A stretch of 64,000 nt of DNA from Vreelandella halophila (GCF_019903425.1 NZ_JACHUZ010000013.1:1710168-1774167), one strand, 5' to 3'. Counted from the stretch's first letter, positions 18,269 to 27,947 are shown. The notes: a model not told the origin generated them from the letters alone. Program-made: numbers and translations.

Positions 18269-18535
18269 ATGGCCAAGCTGACGCTCGATCTGCATCCCAT
18301 CTTCAACAAGGGGGATCGGATCGAGCAGGCCCTGGAGGACATCATCGACGAGGCGGAGCGCAAGCGCGTTCCGACTATCGAGATCATTCCCGGCAAGGGC
18401 AGTGGTCAGCTCAAGAAGCGCGTCCTGCGCTTCCTGGACCGCAAGGACATCAAGCAGCGCTATCATCGCCTGGACAAGGATCGGGATAATCACGGGCGGC
18501 TGTTCGTGTATTTCCGTTTCAGGGGGAAACAATGA
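18269..18535 (+). CDS. Smr-domain small protein
   Basis: An 88-residue protein starting at ATG 18269 directly after the transporter. It has the Smr-domain landmarks LDLH near the N terminus and IIPGKGSGQLKKRV (the HGxG-type loop) in the middle. Smr domains are found at the C terminus of MutS2 and as stand-alone proteins with nicking or RNA-cleaving activity. The usual HGKG is PGKG here. It overlaps the DUF192 gene by ATGA. Confidence 0.78.
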   Translation: MAKLTLDLHPIFNKGDRIEQALEDIIDEAERKRVPTIEIIPGKGSGQLKKRVLRFLDRKDIKQRYHRLDKDRDNHGRLFVYFRFRGKQ

Positions 18536-19068
18536 AGGTGCGCGTATTGGTGCCCATGTTCATGGCGGTGATTGCCGGCTGCGGCAGTGTCAGCGGGGAG
18601 GATCCGTCTGCGGACCCGGTGACACTCTGCCTTCCCGCCGGTGAACGCCGGATTCCACTGGAAGCGGAGCTTGCCGTTACGCCCACAGAGCGCCAGGAGG
18701 GGCTGCGTGGGCGAGATGAGTTGCCGCGGCGTGCCGGCATGCTGTTTGTCTACCCCCGCGAGCAGGGGCCGGACAACAGCTTCTGGATGCACCGGACGCG
18801 TATTCCCCTGACGATCCTGTTCCTGGATGACCAGGGCGTGGTGCGCTCCATCAAGGACATGGCTCCCTGCCTGGAGGAGTCCGGTTCCGGCTGTGCCAGC
18901 TATCCGGCGGAGGTGGATCACTGGATGGCGCTGGAAGTGAACCAGGGACTGCCGGCGGCGTTGGGCGTCAGCGAAGGCGAGGCCATCCAGCTTTCACAGG
19001 ATGGTGGCAGGGCAGCCTGTGACAACGCTGTTGAACTGACGCCCGGAACCCTGCCGGAGGCTCACTGA
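18532..19068 (+). CDS. DUF192 family lipoprotein
   Basis: A 178-residue protein with a short hydrophobic N terminus and a likely lipobox (VIAGC), so probably lipid-anchored. The body matches the DUF192 family: ELAVTPTERQEGLRGRDELP, then GMLFVYP and NSFWMHRTRIPLTILFLDD. Function is unknown. It is translationally coupled to the Smr gene. The 3' end overlaps the convergent thioredoxin-like gene by 7 bases. Confidence 0.83.
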   Translation: MKVRVLVPMFMAVIAGCGSVSGEDPSADPVTLCLPAGERRIPLEAELAVTPTERQEGLRGRDELPRRAGMLFVYPREQGPDNSFWMHRTRIPLTILFLDDQGVVRSIKDMAPCLEESGSGCASYPAEVDHWMALEVNQGLPAALGVSEGEAIQLSQDGGRAACDNAVELTPGTLPEAH

Positions 19069-19793
19069 ACGGCTTTCAGTTCGCGTTCAATAACAGCTTC
19101 CAGCTGGGCCCAGCTGGCACGGCTCAGTGGGATGTTGTCCACCATGATGGTGGGCGTGGTGGTAACCCTCAGGTCCCGTGCCAGGTTGCGGCTTTCCTGG
19201 ACTTCCCGCTCAATCCGGTCCAGGCCCATGCAGCGTTCAAAGGCCCGCTTTTCCAGACCGAGTGACGCGGCGTAGTCGCTGAACAGGCTCTGCGGATTGT
19301 CCGCACTGCTCCAGTCACTCTGGTGCTCGAAGAGGTGGTCGTGCATGGGTTTCCAGGCATCCTGATCCTCGGCGCAGCGAGCTGCCTTGGCTGCGGGAAC
19401 GGCATTCTGGTGCTGGCGCAGCGGCAGGTCGAAGAATACGAAGCGGACTTTGCCAGGGTCCACGTACTCCTCCATCAGGCGGTCATGGTTTTCGGCGAAG
19501 TCAGCGCAGGCCGGGCACTGGAAGTCGGCGAATTCGCGTACAACCACAGGCGCGTCCGGATCACCGATACGTACACCGAGACGGTCCCGCTCTTCGGGGA
19601 AGGGGGGTTGATCCTCGGCTGTCGGCAGCGAGGACGACCCGGACAGGGACGGGCTGCTGAGCCAGATAACGCCGCCGATCACCGCCAGCAGGGCGACCCC
19701 GAACAGGCTGCCACCAATCAAGCGCTGGCGGCGGCGCTTGCGACTCAGGGGACTGGGTTTTCCGGTTTTCTGGCGGTTCTTCGCTTCTCCCAT
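19062..19793 (-). CDS. Membrane-anchored DsbA-like thioredoxin-fold protein
   Basis: The start is ATG 19793 (MGEAKNRQKTGK), with AGGAAA 7 bases upstream. The 243-residue product has a cytoplasmic basic N terminus, one membrane anchor (about residues 27-47), a short linker and a periplasmic thioredoxin fold of DsbA/BDHCT type. The active site is CPAC in EFADFQCPACADFAE, and the cis-proline loop is TTTPTIMV. It probably oxidises or isomerises disulfides in exported proteins. It is divergent from a DCC-family gene that also carries CxxC. Confidence 0.87.
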   Translation of the reverse strand: MGEAKNRQKTGKPSPLSRKRRRQRLIGGSLFGVALLAVIGGVIWLSSPSLSGSSSLPTAEDQPPFPEERDRLGVRIGDPDAPVVVREFADFQCPACADFAENHDRLMEEYVDPGKVRFVFFDLPLRQHQNAVPAAKAARCAEDQDAWKPMHDHLFEHQSDWSSADNPQSLFSDYAASLGLEKRAFERCMGLDRIEREVQESRNLARDLRVTTTPTIMVDNIPLSRASWAQLEAVIERELKAVQ

Positions 19794-19890
19794 GATGGGC
19801 TTTCCTGTTCCCTGTTCGTTATGATGGTTGAAAGTCCCCAGAGAGTAGCGCTGTCCCTCTGGGCTGACAACATCATGGCGGGAGGTCATC

Positions 19891-20283
19891 ATGGGCAGCC
19901 AGAAGAGCCGGTTAGTGGTCTATTACGATGGCTCCTGCCCGGCCTGCATCCGGGATCGGCAGTTCTATGAACGCCTGGCCGGCAAGGGAGGCCGGAGTGT
20001 GGTCTGGTTCGACATCACCGGCCAGGAGGCAGCCCTGCGTGAACGGGGGATCGATCCGGATCAGGCCCTGCAGGAGCTCCATGTCGAGGATGCGGATGGG
20101 CGCATCCACAGCGAAATGGCGGCCTATATTCTTCTGATGGAGCGAGTGCCGGTGCTTAAGCCGCTGGCCTGGCTGCTCTCCCTGGGGCCGATCAAGCGCC
20201 TTGTGTCCGCGCTCTATCACCGCTGGGTCCAGCGCCGGCTGGCGCGCGAGGGCCGTCTGCCAACATCCAACCGGGAACCGTAA
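19891..20283 (+). CDS. DCC-family thiol-disulfide oxidoreductase-like protein (DUF393)
   Basis: A 130-residue protein whose N terminus reads VVYYDGSCPACIRDRQF, the DxxCxxC signature of the DCC/DUF393 family. The hydrophobic segment VPVLKPLAWLLSLGPIKRL and YHRWVQRRLAR at the C terminus are also typical. A thiol redox role is assumed for the family. It is followed after two bases by the zinc-finger gene, with which it shares a transcript ending at the terminator at 20538-20573. Confidence 0.85.
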   Translation: MGSQKSRLVVYYDGSCPACIRDRQFYERLAGKGGRSVVWFDITGQEAALRERGIDPDQALQELHVEDADGRIHSEMAAYILLMERVPVLKPLAWLLSLGPIKRLVSALYHRWVQRRLAREGRLPTSNREP

Positions 20284-20285
20284 TT

Positions 20286-20531
20286 ATGAGTGATGACGAT
20301 CAGGAGCTGGACCGCGAGATTGAATCCCTCGCGAGTCAGCTCGATGACGACAAGATGGATGCCATTGCGCGCCGGCTGGGGTTGCGGGATGACGAACAGG
20401 TCCATCGGACCGAGGCTGATGGGCAGTGCTCGTTCTGCGGGCGCCCTCAGACCGAGGTGGGTGCCATGGTCAGCAATGGGGCCGGGGCCCGCATCTGTCG
20501 CGAGTGCCTGGCGAGCTTCCGGTCCTCATGA
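20286..20531 (+). CDS. Small ClpX-type C4 zinc-finger protein
   Basis: An 81-residue acidic protein. The last 35 residues are CSFCGRPQTEVGAMVSNG followed by ICRECLASF, a CxxC-x(18-20)-CxxC finger equivalent to the N-terminal zinc-binding domain of ClpX. No ATPase domain follows. Stand-alone versions occur but have no assigned function; they could compete with or modulate ClpX substrate recognition, which is inference. The N-terminal 45 residues are charged and helical in appearance. Confidence 0.78.
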   Translation: MSDDDQELDREIESLASQLDDDKMDAIARRLGLRDDEQVHRTEADGQCSFCGRPQTEVGAMVSNGAGARICRECLASFRSS

Positions 20532-20537
20532 ACCGGG

Positions 20538-20573
20538 CATAAAAAACCGCGGGCGGAGCCGCGGTTTTTTATG
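20538..20573. terminator. Bidirectional intrinsic terminator
   Basis: A perfect inverted repeat of 15 bases per arm around a 6-base loop: CATAAAAAACCGCGG and CCGCGGTTTTTTATG. The A-run on one side and the T-run on the other give U-tracts in both directions. It lies between the convergent zinc-finger gene and the acyl-ACP-reductase-like gene and should serve both. Confidence 0.93.
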
Positions 20574-20585
20574 AAAGGGCCGATG

Positions 20586-22670
20586 TCAGGAGGCGGTTGC
20601 CGCCTTTTTCTTACCGCCCTTGCTGCCGGAGTCGGCCGGCTTGATGCCGCGTTTCTCCATGGCCAGGGTGCGTACCCGGTCGAAATCCTCGTCTGTGTAC
20701 ACGCCATTCACTCCGGAGATGGAAGCCAGCTTCATGCCGTGCTTAAGGCCCAGCTTGTAGATCTCGCGGACTTTCTCCCACTCGATCTCGCGACCCACGG
20801 TGAAGTTCTCGTAGCGGCCCTCGAGTGCCAGAACGATCGTCTCCGCCAGGCAGGCGTAGGCCACCTTGGGCGGCAGGCCGATGTTCTTCATGCGCACGTC
20901 GCCGGGCAGCTCCACCTCGCCGGACTCGATCACCAGCACGTCGGGACGCTTGGCCACGTCTTCCGGCGGGATGTCCAGCGGCCGCGCCACGTCCGTGATT
21001 ACGCAGCCCGGCTTGACCTCCATGATGTCCAGAATGCGCTTGCCGGCCCCGGAGGTGGAGGTCACGATCATGTCCATTTCCCGCAGGTACTTGTTGGGGT
21101 TGGACGTGACGTGGACCTTCGCCTCCGGCGTCTCCTTCATGATGGATTCCTTCAGCGCCAGCAGCCGGGCGGACTCGCGGGCCACGATGTAGACCTCGTC
21201 CACGGCCTTGGCCAGAAGGCGGGCACAGACGGCGCCGATGGAGCCGGTAGCACCAACGACCATGGCTTTCGCCTTGGCCTTGTTGTTGTCGCCGACTTCC
21301 ACCAGGCCAAGCTTCTTGAGTGCCTCATGGGCAGCCCAGAGTGCCCCGGAGGCGCTGTAACTGTTGCCCGTGGTGATCGGCAGGGGCGAGCGCTTGGAGA
21401 CCGTCAGCCCGGCGTCGCCCACCACCTTGGTGAACGCCCCCAGGCCCATGATCTGCGCACCCAGGCGCTTGGCCAAGCGTGCCGCAGCCAGAAGGCGCCG
21501 GTAGGTGAATTCCGGGCTGTGCGCCATGATCTCCTTGGGCGTGCCGCCCACGGTGATCAGCCAGCCCTCGGCTTCCGCGCCCGTTGGCGACTTGATGCCG
21601 GTCACCCGGGAGTAAACGAAGGGTGGCGAGTAGGCCATGACCTTCTCCACGGTGTTCATGAAGGTCTTGGGCGCGTAGTTGGCCACCATGTCCAGCGGTT
21701 TGGCATTGCGGAAGTACTGCTGGGACAGCGGGTGGATCACGAAGGCGAAGCGGCTGATGCGCTTGTACCCGGACGGATACAGGATCCGCGGCTCGATGCC
21801 CTCGTTGGTGATGATCTCCAGATAGTCGTCATGGGTGATCTCGGCCGGCGAGCGCTCGAGGGCGGCCAGGATCATGGCCTCGACCACGTTCACGCCTACG
21901 GTCTCGTTGAAGATCTGTGGGGTATAGTCGATGACGACGTTAACGCCACGGTCGCCCAGCTCCTTGAGCCGCTCATCAGAGATGGAGGCCGTGAGCACGG
22001 TCTTGCCGCCGAGTTCTTCCAGGCCCATCGCTTCCAGCTCGTTGTAGCGGGCTGCGATGACGTCCGCGTTCTGGGCGCCCTTGCGCAGCACGTACTCGGT
22101 CACGTTCCTGGCGACCGGCAGTCGACCCACGGTGTCGCCGATATTCCAGGACTGGATCGGCCCAGTGCCCGCGGCGTAGCTCTCAAGCTGGCTCAGCGAG
22201 GTGAGCATCTTGGGCACGCCCAGCTGGGTGACCGGGTCGGCGAAGAACAGATTCTCGGTGTATTCGCTGAACACGCGGGCCGGGCGGTAATTGGCCTGGC
22301 CATTCAGGAAAAGCACCTTGGCATTGTTGAAGCATTCCTCCAGCTCCAGCTGGGTGTGGCGTACCGCCCAGTCCTGAAGGATGCTGCGCAGCGTAGCGCC
22401 CGTGGTTACGGGGACTGACTGAACGGCTTCCTGCAGCCGCTTGGTGTCCTCATGGGTGATGGTGTGGGTGCCGACCTGGTAGTGGTCCTGTACCATGCCG
22501 AGGCCGATCACATCGGCCTTGGGTTCCCACTCACGTATGGCGGTTTCGGCGCGATCCACACTGCCATCCGTACCGATCCGGATGACGCGTATGGTCTGAC
22601 CAAGAAACTCGGTCTCCAGGTCATAATCGAGCCTGGCGGGCCCCAGGCTGATACTGACAACCGTCTTCAT
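20586..22670 (-). CDS. Two-domain dehydrogenase with an acyl-ACP reductase (AAR)-like C-terminal half
   Basis: The start is ATG 22670 with GGGGAG at good spacing, giving 694 residues. Residues 1-340 form an N-terminal region I do not recognise. Residues 345-655 match, from memory, the layout of cyanobacterial long-chain acyl-ACP reductase: GLGAFTKVV, TTGNSYSASGALWAAHEA, the NADPH loop VVGATGSIGAVCARLL (471-486), and YACLAETIVLALEGRYENF. Cys607 in the latter aligns with the reductase's active-site cysteine. It may therefore reduce an acyl thioester to an aldehyde. The C-terminal tail is Lys/Ala-rich. No aldehyde-deformylating oxygenase gene is nearby. The gene ends at the shared terminator. 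Confidence 0.7.
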   Translation of the reverse strand: MKTVVSISLGPARLDYDLETEFLGQTIRVIRIGTDGSVDRAETAIREWEPKADVIGLGMVQDHYQVGTHTITHEDTKRLQEAVQSVPVTTGATLRSILQDWAVRHTQLELEECFNNAKVLFLNGQANYRPARVFSEYTENLFFADPVTQLGVPKMLTSLSQLESYAAGTGPIQSWNIGDTVGRLPVARNVTEYVLRKGAQNADVIAARYNELEAMGLEELGGKTVLTASISDERLKELGDRGVNVVIDYTPQIFNETVGVNVVEAMILAALERSPAEITHDDYLEIITNEGIEPRILYPSGYKRISRFAFVIHPLSQQYFRNAKPLDMVANYAPKTFMNTVEKVMAYSPPFVYSRVTGIKSPTGAEAEGWLITVGGTPKEIMAHSPEFTYRRLLAAARLAKRLGAQIMGLGAFTKVVGDAGLTVSKRSPLPITTGNSYSASGALWAAHEALKKLGLVEVGDNNKAKAKAMVVGATGSIGAVCARLLAKAVDEVYIVARESARLLALKESIMKETPEAKVHVTSNPNKYLREMDMIVTSTSGAGKRILDIMEVKPGCVITDVARPLDIPPEDVAKRPDVLVIESGEVELPGDVRMKNIGLPPKVAYACLAETIVLALEGRYENFTVGREIEWEKVREIYKLGLKHGMKLASISGVNGVYTDEDFDRVRTLAMEKRGIKPADSGSKGGKKKAATAS

Positions 22671-22919
22671 GGACTTCTCCCCTTGGTATTCCCGTTCATC
22701 AGCATGGTCCAGAACCTGCATCCCTTCAACGAAGCTGTCAGGCTGACTGAACCCGGATCTGGTGACCGGCGCACTTTGTGGTTGGTGTTCGGCACCGGCG
22801 GACGGGTTTTTGTGATTATGAGTGCAATCGTTTCAGGCTATTTGATCGATTGTCGGGCAAAGTATAACAGGGGGAGGAATGGGGTCGGTACAGGCGGGAA
22901 TGTGAATTTTGCAACAAAA

Positions 22920-22948
22920 AAAAGCCCGGCTCGATGAGCCGGGCTTTT
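22920..22948 (-). terminator. Intrinsic terminator of the cold-shock gene
   Basis: AAAAGCCCGGCTC and GAGCCGGGCTTTT pair perfectly over 13 bases with a GAT loop. The A-run on the + strand becomes the U-tract when read from the minus strand. It lies 16 bases beyond the cold-shock stop and isolates that gene from the dehydrogenase downstream. Confidence 0.93.
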
Positions 22949-22963
22949 CGACCTGCGGTCGCT

Positions 22964-23173
22964 TTACACGGCGGTTACGTTTTCCGCCTGCGGACCTTTC
23001 GGGCCCTGCGTAATAGCGAACTGGACTTCCTGCCCCTCGGTCAGCGTCCGGAAACCGGTTCCGTTGATCGCACTGTAATGTACGAATACGTCAGAGCCGT
23101 TTTCGCGAGCAATGAAACCGAAGCCTTTTGCTTCGTTGAACCACTTGACGCGACCAGTATTGAGATCAGACAT
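22964..23173 (-). CDS. Cold-shock protein (CspA family)
   Basis: A 69-residue single OB-fold protein with both RNA-binding motifs: RNP1 KGFGFI and RNP2 DVFVHYS. These proteins melt RNA structure and act as transcription antiterminators and translation helpers. AAGGAAA precedes the start. The gene has a predicted leader of about 160 bases starting inside the end of xseA, which is the normal arrangement for cold-inducible csp genes. Confidence 0.95.
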   Translation of the reverse strand: MSDLNTGRVKWFNEAKGFGFIARENGSDVFVHYSAINGTGFRTLTEGQEVQFAITQGPKGPQAENVTAV

Positions 23174-23341
23174 GATGCACTTTCCTTAAAAAACACGATT
23201 TTCTTTCACATCCCCGGTATTGAGGATGCTTTGAGCTGGGACGCTTGAAGGCCTATTCGGTGAGGAACGAACGAGGAGTCCTGATGCAGGTCGTCGTAAT
23301 GCTTTCACTTCCAAGAGCCGCTTAACGTGCGCAGCAGATGC

Positions 23342-23370
23342 AGTATCTCTGCTGTCCGGGGGCACGTCAA
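23342..23370 (-). promoter_or_regulatory. Predicted promoter of the cold-shock gene
   Basis: Reading the minus strand, TTGACG (23370-23365) and GATACT (23347-23342) are separated by 17 bases, a good sigma-70 spacing. The -35 overlaps the xseA stop region. The resulting leader, about 23335 down to 23174, is close in length to the well-known ~160-base cspA leader. Confidence 0.55.
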
Positions 23371-24734
23371 GGGTTTTCATCATCTGTTTTCACGGTTTCG
23401 ACACGGCAGTCCAGGGCACCCTTTCCAAGCCGCACGAGGATCGCGTCTCCAGGTGCACGCTGTTCGGCACGTCTGACGATTGTGCCGCGCTCGTCCTGGG
23501 CAATGGCGTAACCCCGGTTGAGAGTGGCGAGTGGGCTGACCAGGTCGAGCTGTGCACCCAGGCTGCTTGTGCGTTCCCGGTCGCGCTCCAGGCGGGCGCG
23601 CATGGCCCGTTCAAGCCGCTCCCGGTTGTCCGAGACCTGCTCACGGGCCAGGCGCAGGCGGTGTTCCGGGCGGACGGCCGTGAGGCGTCGCCAGTATTGG
23701 CTCAACTGCTCCTGAAGCTGGCCCAGGTGGCGGCGGGTCTGCTGATGCAGTCGGGCCTCCAGTTCATCCAGCCGCTGTGCCTGCTCCTGGAGCTGCTGGC
23801 GGGGATGGCGCAGCCGCTGGTGCAGCTCGCTGAGCCGATCCCCGCGCTTCTGGAGAAGTTGGCGGGCTCCCAGGATCAGTCGTTCCTCAAGCCCGCTCAG
23901 CCGGTCCAGGAATTCCTGGCGGTTGGGTGAGATGGCCTCGGCGGCCGCTGATGGGGTCGGGGCGCGCTGGTCCGCCACCAAGTCAGCAATGGTGACATCC
24001 ACTTCGTGACCAACGGCGCTGATGATGGGGATGCGGCTGTTGAAGATGGCCCGGGCCACGGCTTCCTCGTTGAAGCACCAGAGATCCTCGAGTGAGCCGC
24101 CGCCCCTGCCCACGATCAGGGCATCACAGCGGCCGTGGCGATGGGCGCGCTCAATGGCGGCGACAATGCCCGCAGTAGCATCGGCGCCCTGTACCGGCGT
24201 CGGGTAGAGGGTGATCGGGAGCCCCGGGAAGCGGCGGTTCAGTACCGTCAGGATGTCTCTTATGGCCGCCCCGGTCGCGGAGGTCACCAGGCCCAGGTGC
24301 CGGGGTGGAACCGGTACCTGCTGCTTGTGCGCCATGGCGAACAGGCCTTCGCGTTCCAGGCGGGCCTTGAGCTCTTCGAATGCGCGCTGCAGGGCGCCCC
24401 TGCCGGCAGGCTCGATGGCCTCCACAATCAGCTGGAAATCACCCCGTGCCTCGTAAAGGCTGACTTTCGCCCGGATCAGTACCTGTTCACCGTCCGTTGG
24501 GGGCTGCTTGAGGAGCCGGTTACGGTTGCGGAACATGGCGCAGCGGATCTGCGCGCGCTCATCCTTGAGGGTGAAGTACCAGTGTCCGGAGGCGGGGCGG
24601 CTCAGTCCGGAGATTTCGCCTTCCACCTGAACCTCCATGAAACTGGTCTCCAGCAGGCCCTTCACCTGGCGGCTGAGCTGGCTGACGGTGAGGGCGCCGG
24701 AGGCGCCTGCGGCGGGGCTTTCGTCTTTACGCAT
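23367..24734 (-). CDS. xseA: Exodeoxyribonuclease VII large subunit
   Basis: A 455-residue protein with an N-terminal OB-fold domain (EGEISGLSRPASGHWYFTLK), a catalytic domain with GRGGGSLEDLWCFNEE and SAVGHEVD, and a long coiled coil before the C terminus (Arg/Gln/Leu-rich, about residues 270-390). With XseB it degrades single-stranded DNA to oligonucleotides. No xseB is adjacent. It is divergent from guaB, the same arrangement as in E. coli. Confidence 0.96.
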   Translation of the reverse strand: MRKDESPAAGASGALTVSQLSRQVKGLLETSFMEVQVEGEISGLSRPASGHWYFTLKDERAQIRCAMFRNRNRLLKQPPTDGEQVLIRAKVSLYEARGDFQLIVEAIEPAGRGALQRAFEELKARLEREGLFAMAHKQQVPVPPRHLGLVTSATGAAIRDILTVLNRRFPGLPITLYPTPVQGADATAGIVAAIERAHRHGRCDALIVGRGGGSLEDLWCFNEEAVARAIFNSRIPIISAVGHEVDVTIADLVADQRAPTPSAAAEAISPNRQEFLDRLSGLEERLILGARQLLQKRGDRLSELHQRLRHPRQQLQEQAQRLDELEARLHQQTRRHLGQLQEQLSQYWRRLTAVRPEHRLRLAREQVSDNRERLERAMRARLERDRERTSSLGAQLDLVSPLATLNRGYAIAQDERGTIVRRAEQRAPGDAILVRLGKGALDCRVETVKTDDENP

Positions 24735-24755
24735 TCAGTCGTCGCAACGTATAAT
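24726..24755 (+). promoter_or_regulatory. Predicted guaBA promoter
   Basis: TTTACG (24726-24731) and a perfect TATAAT (24750-24755) are 18 bases apart, upstream of guaB. The -35 lies within the start of the divergent xseA gene. A leader of ~120 bases separates the expected start from guaB; I see no riboswitch there. Confidence 0.65.
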
Positions 24756-24882
24756 GTTCGTTTACTGAAACCGGCGCCACAGGCGCCCTGAAGGGGTTTT
24801 CCGAAGCGTGTCTGCCGAGGTGTGCGCAGCACCGGAGTGAACCAGAGAGAACCCCGGAAGGCAAGTTGATAAGGCGGACCCA

Positions 24883-26346
24883 ATGCTGCGAATCGCGGAA
24901 GAAGCGCTTACCTTCGACGATGTACTCCTCGTCCCCGGCTATTCCGATGTCATGCCCAACGAGGTGGATCTGCGAACGCCCCTGACCCGGGGGATCCAGC
25001 TTAATGTGCCGCTGGTCTCGGCGGCCATGGATACGGTGACCGAAGCGGATCTGGCCATTGCCATGGCGCAGGTCGGTGGCATCGGCATGATCCACAAGAA
25101 CATGACCATTGAGCAGCAGGCCGCCGCCGTCCGCAAGGTCAAGAAATACGAAAGTGGTGTGGTCAAGGATCCGGTGACCGTGTCGCCCAACACCACGGTG
25201 CGCGAGCTGGTTCAGATCACCTCGGCGAACCGCATCTCCGGGCTTCCGGTGGTGGATGGTCGCGACCTGGTGGGCATCGTGACAGGCCGCGATATCCGCT
25301 TTGAGAGCGGTATGGATACGCCGGTATCAGAGATCATGACCCCGCGCGAGAAACTGGTAACCGTTCGCGAGGGTGAGGACGTCCAGAACATCAAGGACCT
25401 GCTGCACCGGCACCGCATCGAAAAGGTTCTGGTGGTCAACGACGACTTTGAGCTGCGCGGCCTGATCACCGTCAAGGACATCCAGAAATCCGAGGACTAC
25501 CCGGATGCCTGCAAGGATGCCCAGGGGCATCTGCGCGTGGGCGCGGCCGTCAGCACCGGTGGTGACACCGAGGCGCGGCTGGATGCGCTGGTCGAGGCCG
25601 GGGTGGACGTGGTTGTCGTGGACACCGCCCATGGCCACTCCCAGGGCGTGATCAACCGGGTCCGCTGGGTCAAGGAACATTACCCGGATCTGCAGGTGAT
25701 CGGCGGCAACATCGCTACCGCCGAGGCGGCCATTGCACTGGCGGATGCCGGCGTGGATGGCGTCAAGGTCGGTATCGGCCCCGGCTCCATCTGCACCACC
25801 CGTATCGTGGCGGGTATCGGGGTGCCCCAGATCAGTGCCGTTTCCAACGTGGCGGAGGCACTGCGGAACCGTGATGTTCCGGTGGTGGCCGACGGCGGCA
25901 TCCGTTTCTCCGGGGACATCGCCAAGGCCATCGCGGCAGGGGCCCATACCGTCATGGCGGGCAGCCTGCTGGCGGGTACCGACGAGGCGCCGGGCGAGGT
26001 TGAGCTCTACCAGGGCCGCACCTACAAAGCTTACCGTGGCATGGGCTCGCTGGGCGCCATGGGGCAGGGCTCCAGCGACCGCTACTTCCAGGATGCAGCT
26101 GAGGGCATCGACAAACTGGTGCCGGAAGGCATCGAAGGTCGCGTGGACTGCAAGGGGCCGATGAAGTCGATCGTGCACCAGCTCATGGGTGGCCTGAAGG
26201 CGGCCATGGGCTATACCGGCTGCGCTGATATGCAGGAGATGCGCACCAAGCCGCAGTTCTCGCGCATCACCAACGCGGGTGTCCGGGAGAGCCACGTGCA
26301 TGACGTGACCATCACCAAGGAAGCGCCCAACTATCGCATCAGCTGA
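24883..26346 (+). CDS. guaB: IMP dehydrogenase
   Basis: A 487-residue TIM-barrel enzyme with an internal pair of CBS domains (about residues 95-205). The catalytic cysteine is in the loop [11 protein letters not shown], and the flap carries [10 protein letters not shown]. It oxidises IMP to XMP with NAD+, the rate-limiting step of GMP synthesis. The C terminus ends near [15 protein letters not shown]. It is followed after 23 bases by guaA. Confidence 0.98.
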   Translation: MLRIAEEALTFDDVLLVPGYSDVMPNEVDLRTPLTRGIQLNVPLVSAAMDTVTEADLAIAMAQVGGIGMIHKNMTIEQQAAAVRKVKKYESGVVKDPVTVSPNTTVRELVQITSANRISGLPVVDGRDLVGIVTGRDIRFESGMDTPVSEIMTPREKLVTVREGEDVQNIKDLLHRHRIEKVLVVNDDFELRGLITVKDIQKSEDYPDACKDAQGHLRVGAAVSTGGDTEARLDALVEAGVDVVVVDTAHGHSQGVINRVRWVKEHYPDLQVIGGNIATAEAAIALADAGVDGVKVGIGPGSICTTRIVAGIGVPQISAVSNVAEALRNRDVPVVADGGIRFSGDIAKAIAAGAHTVMAGSLLAGTDEAPGEVELYQGRTYKAYRGMGSLGAMGQGSSDRYFQDAAEGIDKLVPEGIEGRVDCKGPMKSIVHQLMGGLKAAMGYTGCADMQEMRTKPQFSRITNAGVRESHVHDVTITKEAPNYRIS

Positions 26347-26369
26347 GTCCGCCACAACCAGAGGCCCGC

Positions 26370-27947
26370 ATGACCCGGAACATCCACGATCACCGCATAC
26401 TGATCCTTGATTTTGGTTCCCAGTACACTCAGCTGATTGCCCGCCGGGTCAGAGAGATCGGCGTCTACTGCGAGATCCGGCCCTTTGATGCCACCCCGGA
26501 GGAGGTGCGTGAGTACGCGCCGAGCGGGATCATCCTCGCCGGTGGGCCTGAGTCCGTTACCGAAATGGGCAGTCCCAGGGCTCCCGAGGGGCTGTTCGAG
26601 CTGGGCGTGCCGGTTCTCGGTATCTGCTATGGCATGCAGACGATGGCCGAGGAACTGGGCGGGCGTGTTGCCGGCTCCGACAAGCGTGAGTTCGGGTATG
26701 CCCAGGTCCGGGTCACCGCGGACAGCGATCTGCTTCATGGCATTTCCGATCACGTGACAGATGCCGGTGAACGTCTGCTGGATGTCTGGATGAGCCATGG
26801 GGATCAGGTGGTTGAGACACCGGCGGGCTTTGAGGTTCTGGCAGCCACCGGCAGTGCGCCGGTCGCCGCCATGCAGAACCCCTCCCGTCGGCTCTACGGT
26901 GTCCAGTTCCATCCCGAGGTGACGCACACGCTTCAGGGGCAGCGCATCCTTTCCCATTTCGTGCTGGATATCTGCGGCTGCGAGGCGCTCTGGACGCCCG
27001 CCGAGATCGTCGAGGACGCCATCCAGCAGATCCGCGAGAAAGTCGGCAGTGGCAAAGTCCTGCTCGGCCTCTCGGGCGGCGTGGATTCCTCCGTAACGGC
27101 CGCGTTGCTGCATCGCGCCATCGGCGACCAGCTCACCTGCGTGTTCGTGGACAACGGCCTGCTGCGGCTCAACGAGGGCAAGCAGGTGATGGACATGTTC
27201 GCCCGCAACATGGGTGTCAACGTCATCCACCACAATGCCGAGGATCGGTTCCTGTCCCGTCTCGAGGGCGTCCAGGATCCGGAAGAGAAGCGGCGTCTCA
27301 TCGGCAATACCTTCATCGAGGTCTTTGACGAAGAGGCGGCGACCATCACGGACGTGGACTGGCTCGCCCAGGGCACCATCTACCCGGACGTGGTGGAGTC
27401 CGCCCAGTCGCGTAGTGGTAAGGCCACGGTCATCAAGTCCCACCATAATGTAGGCGGTCTGCCCGAGACCATGAAGCTCAAGCTGGTGGAGCCGTTGCGT
27501 GAGCTGTTCAAGGACGAAGTCCGGAAGATCGGCCTGGAGCTGGGCCTGCCCTATGACATGGTCTACCGCCATCCCTTCCCGGGGCCGGGTCTGGGCGTGC
27601 GCATCCTGGGCGAGGTGAAGAAGGATTACGCGGACATGCTGCGCGAGGCTGATGCGATCTTCCTCGAGGAGCTGCACAACTACGACTGGTACCACCACAC
27701 CAGTCAGGCCTTTGCCGTCTTCCTGCCGGTGAAGTCCGTGGGCGTGGTTGGGGATGCCCGCCGCTATGAATACGTGATCGCGCTGCGCGCCGTGGAGACG
27801 CTGGATTTCATGACCGCCCGCTGGGCCCATCTGCCCTACGAGCTGCTCGAGACGGTTTCGAGCCGGATCATTAACGAGATTCCGGGTATATCCCGGGTCA
27901 CCTACGATGTGTCCTCCAAGCCACCAGCGACCATCGAGTGGGAATAA
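26370..27947 (+). CDS. guaA: GMP synthase (glutamine-hydrolysing)
   Basis: A 525-residue enzyme. The N-terminal class I glutamine amidotransferase has its nucleophile Cys in GICYGMQ and its His-Glu in HPEVTHT. The ATP-pyrophosphatase domain follows with the PP-loop LSGGVDSSV, and then the C-terminal dimerisation domain. It aminates XMP to GMP and forms the guaBA operon with the preceding gene. tadA follows after 12 bases. Confidence 0.98.
   Translation: MTRNIHDHRILILDFGSQYTQLIARRVREIGVYCEIRPFDATPEEVREYAPSGIILAGGPESVTEMGSPRAPEGLFELGVPVLGICYGMQTMAEELGGRVAGSDKREFGYAQVRVTADSDLLHGISDHVTDAGERLLDVWMSHGDQVVETPAGFEVLAATGSAPVAAMQNPSRRLYGVQFHPEVTHTLQGQRILSHFVLDICGCEALWTPAEIVEDAIQQIREKVGSGKVLLGLSGGVDSSVTAALLHRAIGDQLTCVFVDNGLLRLNEGKQVMDMFARNMGVNVIHHNAEDRFLSRLEGVQDPEEKRRLIGNTFIEVFDEEAATITDVDWLAQGTIYPDVVESAQSRSGKATVIKSHHNVGGLPETMKLKLVEPLRELFKDEVRKIGLELGLPYDMVYRHPFPGPGLGVRILGEVKKDYADMLREADAIFLEELHNYDWYHHTSQAFAVFLPVKSVGVVGDARRYEYVIALRAVETLDFMTARWAHLPYELLETVSSRIINEIPGISRVTYDVSSKPPATIEWE

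Noticed and set aside
20571-22418. A 615-codon frame opposite the AAR-like gene
   Set aside because: Low-complexity His/Gly/Asp composition with no recognisable motif; the minus-strand product has clear nucleotide-binding motifs.
24756-24882. A purine riboswitch in the guaB leader
   Set aside because: I could not find the conserved junction pattern; the leader seems unstructured.
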